From NCBI GenBank assembly GCA_030248195.1, contig JASAND010021206.1, positions 1 to 64,000 of the forward strand: a stretch of 64,000 nucleotides of DNA. Reading direction: 5' to 3'. Below, piece by piece: positions 12,901-23,200 of the stretch (its first letter is position 1; every line of letters begins with the position of its first letter). A model generated the notes under the pieces. It was not told the origin of the DNA. It did no database searches and saw only the letters and a program-made list of their open reading frames with translations. This DNA is from Trissonchulus latispiculum. Its lineage: Eukaryota > Nematoda > Enoplea > Enoplida > Ironidae. Position numbers and translations under genes: made by a program.

Positions 12901-13216
12901 TTTAGGAATTGATCAGCTTTTTCCTGATCAATTCCGCCACTAGTAAACAATTTTAGATATTGATTTCTCATCTCCCCCAAGATGTTGTTATTTCCAGTAA
13001 CGGTTTCCCCCGCTTCTGTTTTTAAGGAATAAAAGTATCGCTTTTCCCCCTCTGCTTTCTCAATTTTCTTCGCTTGAAGAATTGTGTAGCTATCACACAA
13101 TTCTTGCTTTCTTCTAACCCTTCCCAAGGTTTTCTCAATTTCCTCTAGTTCAAACTTTCGAATTTGTTTTTTGACGATTTCTACTTCCGTCCAATTTCGA
13201 GTTTGCTGAGCCGAAA
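6913..13216 (-). repeat. Right arm of the 13-kb imperfect palindrome
   Basis: Reverse-complement partner of 1-6466. It carries, reading inward, the LINE ORF2 3' half (13216-10664), gene-free DNA (10660-9220), the tRNA-like gene (9216-9144), AT-rich DNA (9140-8230), the dispersed module (8225-7725) and the tandem array with TGACC palindromes (7730-7230). It differs from the left arm by scattered substitutions and indels, including private frameshifts, which argues against a simple read-duplication artefact. Confidence 0.93.
9144..9216 (-). tRNA. tRNA-like gene, right palindrome arm
   Basis: Mirror copy of the gene at 4006-4077, with the same acceptor, A-box, B-box and downstream T5. One extra G sits in the 5' half of the anticodon stem, which would bulge or break the arm. 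This copy is more likely a pseudogene than the left one. Confidence 0.6.
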
Positions 13217-14195
13217 ATAACTGCTTTTGTAAAATTTCCTTCTCTTCTCTTCGTCTTTGAGCGATTAATTTGGCATGAAATTTAAACAAATTTCGCATTT
13301 GTTCTTTGAAATTCTCCCATTCCGAAATAATTTCAGAATCGGGGGAATTTTCAAGTTTCTGCTGACCTTCATAGAGAACTTCCATAAAGTCTTGTTCGAA
13401 CATTAGGTCTTGAAAACAGTTTATATTCATTTTCCAGTATGAACGGCCTCGAGCCTGGCTCAACAAATTTTCTGAAATTTTAAAGTTTAAGGCGCTATGA
13501 TCCGAAAAATGTACTGGATCATAGCCAATTGAAAGGCAGGCGCCAGCTTGTCTACTGAACATGTACAGTCTGTCTAGTCTGCTGGCACAGACTCGACTTC
13601 GGTTTACATGACTGTACGCCTTCTCATTTGCATATTTCAGTCTAAAAACATCAACTAAATCAAATTTTTGTGTAATCTGACTAAATTCTCTATGCCCAAT
13701 TTTTGCTTGATAAGTAGAAGCAACTTTCGAATTTCTGTCCAATTCGGGATTTTCCACAAAATTAAAGTCACCGGTCATGAAAAAAGCATCATGACCGCGG
13801 ATTTTTTCTTCCAAAATTTTCAGTAAATTTTTGAAAAAGGGCATTCGTTTTTGATCGTTCGCGGGAGCGTAAACTTTCACTAGCAAAATTTTCTGTTTGC
13901 CAATTTTTGCACTCACACAAATTAATCTCCCTTCCAATTCCAAAACCTGATCAAAAACACCTGCAACTGAATGATTAATTAATAGAATGACCCCACCGCC
14001 TTGTCTAGCAGTAAATGAATAATAAATTTTAAATTTTGGTGCAAAAACTTTCTCAAAGTAAAAATGTTTTGTAGTATAATTTGATTCTTGAATAAAGGCA
14101 ATATCTGTTGATTTTATCAAACAAAAAACATGCTCAATTTTTGAATTTTGATTCAATCCATTTACATTCAAGCTAGTAAAGCTCAGTGGGGCCAT
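10664..14195 (-). pseudogene. LINE ORF2: APE endonuclease and reverse transcriptase
   Basis: The ATG at 14195 opens a 506-codon frame (to 12675) with a complete APE-like endonuclease: NVNG near residue 10, FIQES near 35, GDFNF near 142, SRLDRLY near 207 and FSDHSALN near 230. A coiled linker and the start of the RT follow. A TAA near 12675 stops this frame. The RT continues at 12674-12120 (GIISLLYKGKGD, KNWRPLSMLN, RQGCPLSPLL), then after a frameshift at 12135-11224 (YADD near 12110). A final 187-codon frame at 11227-10664 overlaps the previous stop by ATGA and holds the CDFC...H...C motif. The TAA and the ATGA break are shared with the left arm, so they predate the duplication. The frameshift near 12160 is private. 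Confidence 0.9.
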
Positions 14196-14234
14196 TTAAT
14201 ACAAGGGGGAGGGGGGAAGGGGGGTGAGTGGGGG

Positions 14235-15883
14235 CTATTTTGGTCTCTTATCCGCAGCTCCTGTTCCAGAATCTTCCGGCAATGGTCTTTTCTGGCTTTG
14301 ATTCGCCTTCCTGAATTGTTCCAGTTCAGCCGTCATCTCCGGTGTTCTCAGCATCTTGATCCGCAGTGTGGTGAGCATGTCGCCCAGCACATTGCGCCCT
14401 GGCCAGAGCTTGGAATCAGATACCTTGGGATCGTTTATTCCAAGCCCGCAGCTCCAGACCATATCTGAGGGATTGGCCTCCACCAGTCTTCGGCCGTCCG
14501 TCATCAGTAGAGCCCGCCTGAGCTCCGGATTTTGCTCGAACTTAAGGTAGAGTCCGTACCACATGGCCCTGTATTGTTCCTTCTCTTCCCAGGTCCGGTG
14601 CTGTTCCGGGGTCCCGCGGATCCGGTCTCCCATCATCTTGACCTCGCCCGGGTTCTCCGTGTCCAGTATCTTGGCCGCCACCTCCTTGTTGTCCATGTGC
14701 CGGGCTTTCCTCCAGAAGTAGTAGTGCTCATTGGTCCGGTAGGTGAGCCCATCGTGAACAAAAGGGGACTTATGATGGTTGGAATAAGGATATTTCCTTG
14801 TAAAAAGGAAACGATCTTGTCCCCATAGGTCCTGGCGTAGTACTTGCTCTTCGCCTCCATGATCTCCTTCCAGGTTGGACCCGCGTCCAGGGACATACTG
14901 GACACTGAATGGGACCTGGGCCTTTCCTCGGGTTCCATTTCCGGGTTGTCCCCGTCAGCCTCTTGGGTCCCTGTTGTTCCCACATCCCCAGGAACCTCAC
15001 GCTTCTTTGCCTCTGCACCCCCTAGGGTTACCATTCCGTCCCCTTCGCCCTCTGCACCGCCGTCCCCCAGGGTTCCGGGATGGGCCCCATCTGGAAGCTG
15101 CTGGGTCGTCTCCCATCGCCTCGGGGGGACCGCCGGGTTGGACCGCCTGGAATTTTGAGGGGGAATGGCTTCCGGATTTTCGCACTCCCGTTTGTAGTGA
15201 CCCGGACCGAAGCACCGGTTGCACCAGGTGCCCCAGTCCGGGTACCATAGCTGGACCTTGATCTTGTGGGTGGCCCCTTCCGGAGTGTAGACGGCATACC
15301 CTGGGACCACCATCTCCCGGGGCACCTTGACCAAAACTGAGCGCCCCCCATCCCGGATGGAGGACCTCTTCCCGTTCTCCCCCTTGTAATATGTCCATCT
15401 GAAGGGGGACGCCTTCTCTAAACCCAGGGTCCCCAACCACCTGCTCAAATGCTGCTCCGAATCTGAGATCGGGACATTGTAGATGTAGATGGACCTGATA
15501 GAGAGGGACATCCTTTCCTCCTCCCGGGGAACCTCTAAATTGACCATCAGGTTGTCCAATTTGACCCCCTCCCGGAGAACCCGATCCCTGAGGGCCTTTC
15601 CATTATAGATGAGTTTTAGATGGAAAGGCCCTGCCCGCCTTACGAATTCGGGCAGGACCTCCCCATCGTTACTGCTTTCTAACCTTTGAACCAATTTCAG
15701 GGTGGAATCTCCTTGAAATTCGTCCGGAATAGGGAGGTACCCCGTCCGTTGGAGTACCTCCTTCTTCGCGTTCTCCATGGCGTCTGTAGCTGGAGTGAAT
15801 TGGCTTCGGCTGTCCTCTTCTTCCATGGTGATATCGTTTTCCGTGGCCGCCGAGGCGGCCTGATCCGTGGCAGCGTGAGCCAT
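14235..15883 (-). pseudogene. LINE ORF1: RRM-like/CCHC nucleic-acid-binding protein with C-terminal NADAR domain
   Basis: The ATG at 15883 is preferred over an upstream in-frame GTG. The frame encodes an acidic N-terminus, an RRM-like region (about residues 60-200) and a CCHC knuckle CNRCFGPGHYKREC near residue 225. A proline/glycine-rich linker follows. A frameshift near 14775-14790 then moves the frame into a NADAR domain, with SNHHKSPF, DGLTYRTNEHYYFWRKA, KFEQNPELRRALL, the D-x2-W-x-C-G-L block, WPGRNVLGDML and a basic tail. These match the DUF1768/YbiA family signature, including the glutamate of the EHYY box. NADAR proteins remove ADP-ribose from modified bases or related compounds. The role in an ORF1 is unknown. 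Apart from the one frameshift the coding sequence looks intact. Confidence 0.82.
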
Positions 15884-16004
15884 AATGGCCCACACTCTTC
15901 GACTGAACTGGAAGGCTGAGGCAGATGAATTGAGATCAATCTAGGCAATATGGCAGTAAAAGTAAACTGAATCAGTGTTGACGTTGATGAAGCTCTGAGA
16001 GCCG

Positions 16005-16255
16005 AGAAGCGTTATTCACCGAGAAAAAAAACGCACCGTAACTATCGCCTAGTGCAAAAATTCAAAGTTTCGAATTCGAACCAAAAGTATGGTGGTACTT
16101 GTAGTACTACTCGAGTTGTTTACGATGGTAACCTTTTTACCACCGCCGGACCTCTAATTAGCTGGCACCAGGCCAACACGGTCTCCAGAGGGCCGCGCAG
16201 ACGCCTTTATACCCATATTATGTAGGGGCGCTATCGCGCCCCTACATAATACAGT
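16005..16255 (+). repeat. Hairpin-terminated dispersed repeat, copy 1
   Basis: About 250 bp is shared with 20500-20745: the GCGTTATTCACCG start, GGTAACCTTTTTACC, ATTAGCTGGCACCAG, GGCCGCGCAGACGCC and a terminal hairpin. The hairpin at 16217-16250 has a perfect 15-bp stem (ATTATGTAGGGGCGC) and a TATC loop. It sits just upstream of LINE ORF1, so it is either the LINE's 5' region or an older repeat into which the LINE inserted. Confidence 0.8.
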
Positions 16256-16259
16256 TAAA

Positions 16260-17177
16260 ACTCGAAATTGATACGTTAAAAATCACAAATATAGTTATTG
16301 CCACATATAAAGGGGTTTATTCTGGATAAACAGCACAGTAGGGATGGATCTTCTTTTTCACCGAAAGAAAAATTCCACAATTACATTTAATTTTTTTTAA
16401 ATTTAGACAGCCATTGTTGCTAAAGCAAAAATTTTAAGCGAAAATTGCAAAACATGATCACGAACAGGCTTTTCGAAATCGGCTGTGTAAATTTCTATTT
16501 CATTTTAGCTTTCTTTCAGACATTTCACTGTAATGTCTATCGCATAACCCACAAAATTAGGACTTTCAAAACGCACCTATTTCAACTCACATTAAGCTAC
16601 AAATTGAATTTGAAATCCATGTGTACGTAAAGTTAGCGCCGCTGGCCCGAAAAATTTTGAAAATTCAGTTAGAAAAGCGCTGCAGGCCCGAAAAATTTTG
16701 AAAATTCAGTTAGAAAAGCGCCGCAGGCCCGAAAAATTTTAAAAATCGGGATAGAAAAGCACCGCAGGCGAGAAAAATTTTAAAAATCGGGATAGAAAAG
16801 CGCCACAGGCGAGAAAAATTATAAAAATCGAGATAGAAAAGCGCCGCAGGCGCGAAAAATTTTCATAATTTTTAATTTTATGCACTAAAAATAGCTCAAT
16901 TTTTGCTTTTCCCCCGAAAATTCCCGGGGGGGTCGGACAAAAAAGGGGGGGGGGTCGGAACCCCAACCCCCCCCTGGGTGCGCCCATGGTAAAGTAGTGT
17001 GCGCTTTCACGTAAATCTGTAGTTTGAACAGAAAATCGGGGACAGCGCAGTTAACACAAATTAAATTAAAGATAATGTAGGAAGATTTAGGTTCCACTAC
17101 AGTAAACTGGGCCCCGGTACGTCGCTAGCCTACTAAACAACTACAGAACTATATACAGATAGGAAGATATATTATTA
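16260..17177. repeat. 41-bp tandem repeat and low-complexity DNA
   Basis: At 16636-16870 a unit of about 41 bp (GCGCCGCAGGCCCGAAAAATT plus an AT-rich half) repeats five to six times with drift. At 16915-16990 come G/C runs and the end-like motif CCTGGGTGCGCCCATGG, which resembles a hAT-MITE terminus, but no matching left end was found. The part nearest 17177 may include the 3' UTR of the AKAP10-like gene. Confidence 0.6.
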
Positions 17178-17285
17178 TCAGGACTGGCCAAGAAAAAGGT
17201 TTTCGCCAGAGTTGGAATTCTGTGTCATTTCCTGTACATCGTGAATAATAAGCTGAGCCACCTGCGCTGCTATCTCTTGTTGTAG
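17178..17285 (-). CDS. AKAP10: AKAP10-like terminal exon: PKA-binding amphipathic helix
   Basis: The 36-codon last exon starts after a TTTTAG acceptor in phase 0 and encodes QQEIAAQVAQLIIHDVQ, then a short polar tail and TGA at 17178-17180. Alternating aliphatic residues fit the type I/II regulatory-subunit docking helix found at the C-terminus of AKAP10. The vertebrate PDZ-type end is not evident. Confidence 0.87.
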   Translation of the reverse strand, partial: LQQEIAAQVAQLIIHDVQEMTQNSNSGENLFLGQS

Positions 17286-20200
17286 CTAAAATACATTAGA
17301 ATAATGATAGAAAAATAATTCTAACGAAACCAGCTTTTTCCAAAATCACAAATTGTACTTCACTGATTCCTTCTCGTATTACTATGGAGGCTTCATTATT
17401 ATGTAGGTAAACAAAAAAGACTGCCTTTCATTTTGAATAGCATTCTTGATTGATATTAAATTTTAAAACGTTTTATGATTTTGCAACATACTTTTACACA
17501 CTTTTTGACCTACTGACCACTAAACTTGCTTATCTTTTGCGATAAAAATTTACTGTAGAAACAATGAAAACAACACAAGTTTTGGCATGCTTTAATAACT
17601 ACTTGTACCCAACCCCTTGCCTTTATTCTTAGGGATGCAAGGAACCCCTCTTACAACGAAAACCCTGGAATAACCCAAACAAACGAAGCAGAGCTTTAAA
17701 CACGCTACGTCGCCTAGACAGGATGTGTGCAGATGTTTTGTTTTGTGAACCTATGAGGTCAACAAAATAATAAGTAAGCACATTATGGGACAAGAAGCAC
17801 ATTATGGGACAAGCGATGACAGTCCAAAAGTGCCGAACCGCAACTTTTTTGATAACGTTCGAAATAATAAATTTATAAGAAAATTCCCAGAAAAGCTAAC
17901 CATAACCACAACTTTGTCGTGTACCTTATCAGGTTCTCGATTGACAAGCTTCTTTACTGCTTGGGCCAACTTTAGAGACGCTAAAAAAGCACAGTTAAAA
18001 TACAAAAATTCAATAGTTTACCGGCACTTACGTACATAACATTATCTCATTATCATTTCACGAAAGTCGGTCGAAGTCGGAAAATTTCAAAACTGATTTC
18101 AAATTTCACAATTCACAGTTGAAAAAACAATTTCAACCAATCAATCAATCAATCTATGCGCGGGACTCCAATTTCTCCCTATATAAACTGTATCAAAAAG
18201 CAGCTCAAAAATATTACAATATTAACAAATATTTTTAAACGTCAAGCACAGTTTAATTATAGCCCAATTATTGTTCCCAATCAATCGCTAATTTCAGTCA
18301 AAACGTAAATGCAAAGAGATACCTTTCTGTTTTAACTTTGAATTGGGCTCTTCGTTTACTTCACGAACATAGCCGCCAAGACCATCAATGTGACCAAGGG
18401 ACAACCTAAATAATAGGGGCCTACTTTTAATGGAATAAGGGCTACTCTTGCTCTAACCAACACAAGCTACAGCCAGGGGAATGGGTGATGGATTATACTG
18501 GATTTGCAAGAAAACTTAAAATTATTAGAATTGTCTCTGTCGAATTTCCAACCGTTGGAAAGCACGGATAAGTTTAATTTTTCTTCGACTGGCAGTGAGT
18601 GGACTAATTAACAATTTCTTTCAGAAACAAACAAACAAATTAGAATAGCAAATTAAATTCGAGTAAGAGAAAAGCATAGAGAACAGTAGTTAATCACTGA
18701 CCCAGATCCATCTCTTTTCCAAAGGGCATCTGGATTGTAGTTGAAAACATCAATGTTCATGCTATCAGAGGAGAGATTATGCGCTTGCTTCTGACGAGCC
18801 AAAGCCTGAGGATTTGAAACTCTGGACAAGAATGATCTGCGATTACTGGATCGCTTTGTGGGCGGACAGCTCTGAATACTGTCCAGACTGTGATCACTAC
18901 TCACATCACTTGTGGCACTGCTGGCTACAACAGAACAAGCACAAATTACATGCGCCAGAAAACGAAAATGAAAGCGGAGTAATCGGAAAGACAGTGGAAC
19001 TAAACAAACATCAACTGCGTTTAGATGAGCTTTAATAGAACCTGGTGTAAGCAGCATAAGAGTAATTACCGTCTATCGATGGCAGCAGCGAAAAATTTAA
19101 GTTCAGATTTTGGACATTTTTATTAATAGGAATGGAAAGTTTGAGTGCCCCAGAAGTTTTTATTCCTGCAAGAAATGATACTACTTCCATGAATTGTGTA
19201 GGATCTGGGCATGGGGGCACAGTCCCACCGAAATCAGCGAACGTTTCACCAAAGAATGTAAATTTTTAAATCAGGCGGCCTTCCTTCTTAATGTGCTGGT
19301 ATCGCTTTGTCTAAATTTGACCTTACAGGCTTCAAATCGTTATGAAAGTGGATTAAACTTTCCATATGTTATTTTAGTGCTCTTTAACATTCTGGAAACA
19401 GTCCTGCATTTTTGAGTGCAAAGATAAGAAAGTTTAGTTTTGCCATTATTCTCTCAGTACGTAGTCGAAACACCGGATTGGTTGTTATGGCTGGAAAGAG
19501 GGCGCCAGAATGAACATTTTTGCTTCTACAACCTTTGAGCTATCTCTAGTGGTTAAGGCATTATAAGCCAAAAACAAGTTTTGGGGTCAAAAAATGGTCA
19601 TTTCCGAATTTTCAAAATCACTGCCAAATCTTACAATTTTGGGTTATTTGTACTCAATCGATACATCGTCCAATTGCGAATTTTATAAATGCCTATTCGC
19701 TGGAGTTCGTTGCTTTAAGCTAGAAAATTGGCCGAAAAACCATATTAGCAAAGCTGCGATTTTTTTGTATGTTCTGATTCTGAACATCGATTTTTCAAAA
19801 GCTACCCAATGGATTCGTATGATTTTTGACATCCACCCACAGGCCGATACAGCCACGTTTTGTGGGTGGTAGAATTAAAGAAGTTGTTCAAAGTTGTTCG
19901 CCTCACCTGTTGTTGTTGGCTTTTATTTGATACCAAACTTGACCACTTTTGAAGACTTTCATTTTTGACTCCTACCGCACACCTGACCCCCAGGCCCGTG
20001 GAGGTCAGGGATCACCTCCACCGGTTCCGACAGTATGCCCATCGTGTTCAGCGACCCCCATTTACTATGTGGGGACCACCACAATGCCGAAAAACGCCAT
20101 TTTTAGTGACTTTTAAGCCAATTCTAGTGAAGTGGGACTTAGAAACTTTTCGTCAAAACAGGTGAAAAATGCAAAGTTTGTGTCCATCTCCTGAAGGCTA

Positions 20201-23200
20201 CAGAGCGAAATTAAAAAATCCCCTCGTTACATTCCGTGCATAGTCCGAAATATTCAAATAAAACAAACCAAACCGATCTACATAGATGCTAGCTTGTGAA
20301 AAAGTCGATCACAGCCTTAGTGCCAAAATAGCGAAAGTCCGATTTTGGGGACTTAGCGCAGAGCCAAAATTGGCAGTGTGCCAAAATGACCAAAAACGAT
20401 TGCATGGAGGACCATGCTGCCTACCAAAATATAATAGTAGTATCGGGCCAAAATGCCCATATCGTTCCAACACTGCGCTGACAAATGCACTTCCGAAAAG
20501 CGTTAATAACCGAGGAAAAAAACAATCGCACGGTAACTCCCGCCTAGTGTGCAAAATTTCGAAGTTCGGAATTTTAACCAAAATATGATAATACTTGTAC
20601 TACTGCTCGAGTACTTTATGATGGTAACCTTTTTACCCCTCCCGGACCTCCAATTAGCTGGCACCAGACCAACACTTTCTCCAGGGGGCCGCGCAGACGC
20701 CTTTATGCCCATATTATGTAGGGGCACTGGCGCCCCTACATAATTTTGAGGGTCAAAAAACGGCCATTTTCGAGGAAATCAAGTTTTGAAAATTGCTGCC
20801 ACAATGTTAAGGACAAAGTTGGCTTATTTATACTCAGCGCACAGCGTCCAATGCACATTTTATGAATGCCCATTAGCCAGACTTTATCGCTTTAAGCTAG
20901 AGATTTGGCCGAAAAACCATTTTGGCATAACTGCGATTATTTTGTTTTGAACATCGATTTCTCAAAAACTACTCGATGAATTCTGGAGATTTTTGGCAGA
21001 GTGGAAATTCTCACTTTTCTTGGTGTGCGCTACAGGGTTTTTTGGTCGCCGAACTTTAAGCCAAATGGCCTCAACGATTCAAATTTTTTAGGCCATCACC
21101 CAAAAAATTTAGGCCATCCAAATAAATTTTGTTAATTTTTAGGTTGCGCGTTATTGCACGCATTGTTAAAATTTCAGTTATCATGTATTCATGCGTTATA
21201 TATTCAAAAATCACTGTTTAACACACCAGAAAAACTACGTTTTTACCTTAAAATGGCAGAAACAGAAACTTGTTAGCATAGAAATAATAGTGCACTTCAG
21301 TTAATGAATTTTTAATGAAAATTAAACCAGGTATATAGGAGCATACTAGTATAGAGAACCACAGAAAGAAGAAAATTAAACCAATAGAAATAAAGTTAAA
21401 CGACTAAAAAATAGCATTTCTTCGATGAAATCTATATAACAGTAAAATGAAATTCTAACTTGAATGTGAATTTATAAGCGTAAATAGACAATGGAACTAG
21501 CTGGCGGCTGGCGCAGCCCAGAAATATAAGTGAAAATGCATGAATTTGCGCCGAAGGCGCGAAAAATTTTTTAGAAAAATACTGTTTTTACTTAAAAATC
21601 AATAAAATTTAACTAGGTTTTCGTCGAAAAATTTAGGCCATGGCCTTAGCTATGGCCTATTAAAAAACCTTGGTGGGCTAAAACATCTCCAGTTGCAAGA
21701 AAGCTGAATATAATGTTGCGAAATTTCGTGTTACAGTGCATGTGGCCGATTTTCTCGACCGTTAAGACCTGCTGAGAGAATCCAAAAAACGTCACTCGGC
21801 CCCCTTCATATCATGGCACAAAAAGAACAGTTTTGAGAAATATGTCCTGATTGTAAGCTTTAAAACGATGCCTAAAGCTCTTTCCAACTCCAAAAATTGC
21901 AAAATTTATAGCGTTTTAAAAACCACCATAAAAGCACTGCACAAAACGATACAGTCACCTTAAACTAAGCACCGACCTAAAAACGACGGCTTGCCGTCTT
22001 GTATTCCACGTTGCAGAATAAGTTGACGGCTATGAGCGAGATATAACATAAAGATCAAGAAAGACTTACCGCCGCGTCTTCGGCAAGTATTAGGTAAGTC
22101 TAAGTTAGTCTGAATCCGGTTAATGAGATCAGTCAGGTACTTTAGATACAAACAGCTTTTTAAGAATGCTGGTAAGTAGTTCTGCAACAATACAAAGTTA
22201 ATAGTTAAAGTCACATCACTGACTGTGGTATCGAGAATTTTCTTTTTTAAATCAAATCGGAAATAAGCAATATTTTCCAGATAGTAGCGTCCAGAAATAG
22301 CACTGGCAAAAGCGATTGTTTGTATAATAGATCTAGCCAAAAGCCACGAACTACAAGTTTAGTACAATCGACTAATTTATAAAAACCGAAAAACAGTACG
22401 GGATTACTGGACTGCTCTTCCAGCAAAGCCAGTTTCAAGAACTTGCAACTAGACAGTTAGTATCTCACGAAGTCAAACACTGGATAAAAAGGCCCCCCCC
22501 ATTAAGCGAATAAAAAAGATGTCTGTGGTACTGGTGGTCCGTCCGTCCGGTAGGCCCTAAGACGCCAGTTAATGTGTAGTAATATAGCCACACTCTATGG
22601 GTCCACCCACATATATACTAAGCCGACTTACTTCAAGTAAAAACTTATGGGGAGGCTCACCGAAAATGGGGGACACATTTGTGACAAATTTTTTGAAAAT
22701 TTTTAAAGAAAATTTCCATAGAAGTAAATTTCCTTTCTTTTCTTTCTTTAGGTTTTTATGGGTAAAAACTGCTAAAAATCGCTAAAAATCACTAATTTTA
22801 GTTGTTTTTAAGGTAAAAAACCCCCAAAATTTCGATAAAAACCCGGCAAAGCCGGAAAATTTCTCAAAATGATAAAATTTGGCAATTTTTCGGCTTATGG
22901 GAGGGGGGAGATCGAAAATTACAGGTCTCTTCAAATGGGGAAAACCTTCCAAATGGGGGCGCCCCTCCCTAGTAGAAGTAAGCCAGTAAGACTATGAGAT
23001 CCCTAGGCCCGGTGCAAAGTTTGTGGTCAAAGTCTTCAAAATATACTTTGTGGAAGCTCTGCTTCAGAATGTTGCGAGGCTTGGTGGATTCTGCGAACTT
23101 GAGTTGTTGAGTTACGCATGCTGTAATAATAGGAAATAACCTAAAAATGTTTAGATACGTATATAAAGCTTGCATTTGGCTTTTTCAAATTTTAATACAG

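Larger units (their letters stand above)
10600..16000 (-). mobile_element. Full-length but damaged L1/Tx1-like LINE
   Basis: Two minus-strand coding parts form the element: ORF1 (15883-14235) and ORF2 (14195-10664), separated by 39 bp rich in G. ORF1 has an RRM-like region, a CCHC knuckle and a C-terminal NADAR domain. ORF2 has an APE-type endonuclease, a reverse transcriptase with YADD and a C-terminal cysteine/histidine motif. That order and the RT sequence style fit the L1 superfamily, Tx1 group. The 5' and 3' ends are approximate. No clear poly-A tail or target-site duplication was found. The left palindrome arm holds a second copy of the 3' half. Confidence 0.85.

Noticed and set aside
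1..13216. Palindrome as a pure assembly or fold-back read artefact
   Set aside because: The arms differ by many substitutions and indels, including private frameshifts and a TA-rich insert, so at least part is real; long reads are still needed for the centre.
14533..15440. Several long frames on both strands over LINE ORF1
   Set aside because: GC-rich shadows of the ORF1 coding frame; only the frames with the CCHC knuckle and NADAR blocks make sense.
16217..16250. Helitron 3' terminus
   Set aside because: A hairpin is present, but no CTRR-type end follows and no Rep/helicase sequence was seen; the stem is longer than usual.
22969..23175. Additional AKAP10 exon around 23020-23115
   Set aside because: The flanking exons 23215-23362 and 22070-22181 join in phase 0 and match the family directly; the extra text has no counterpart.
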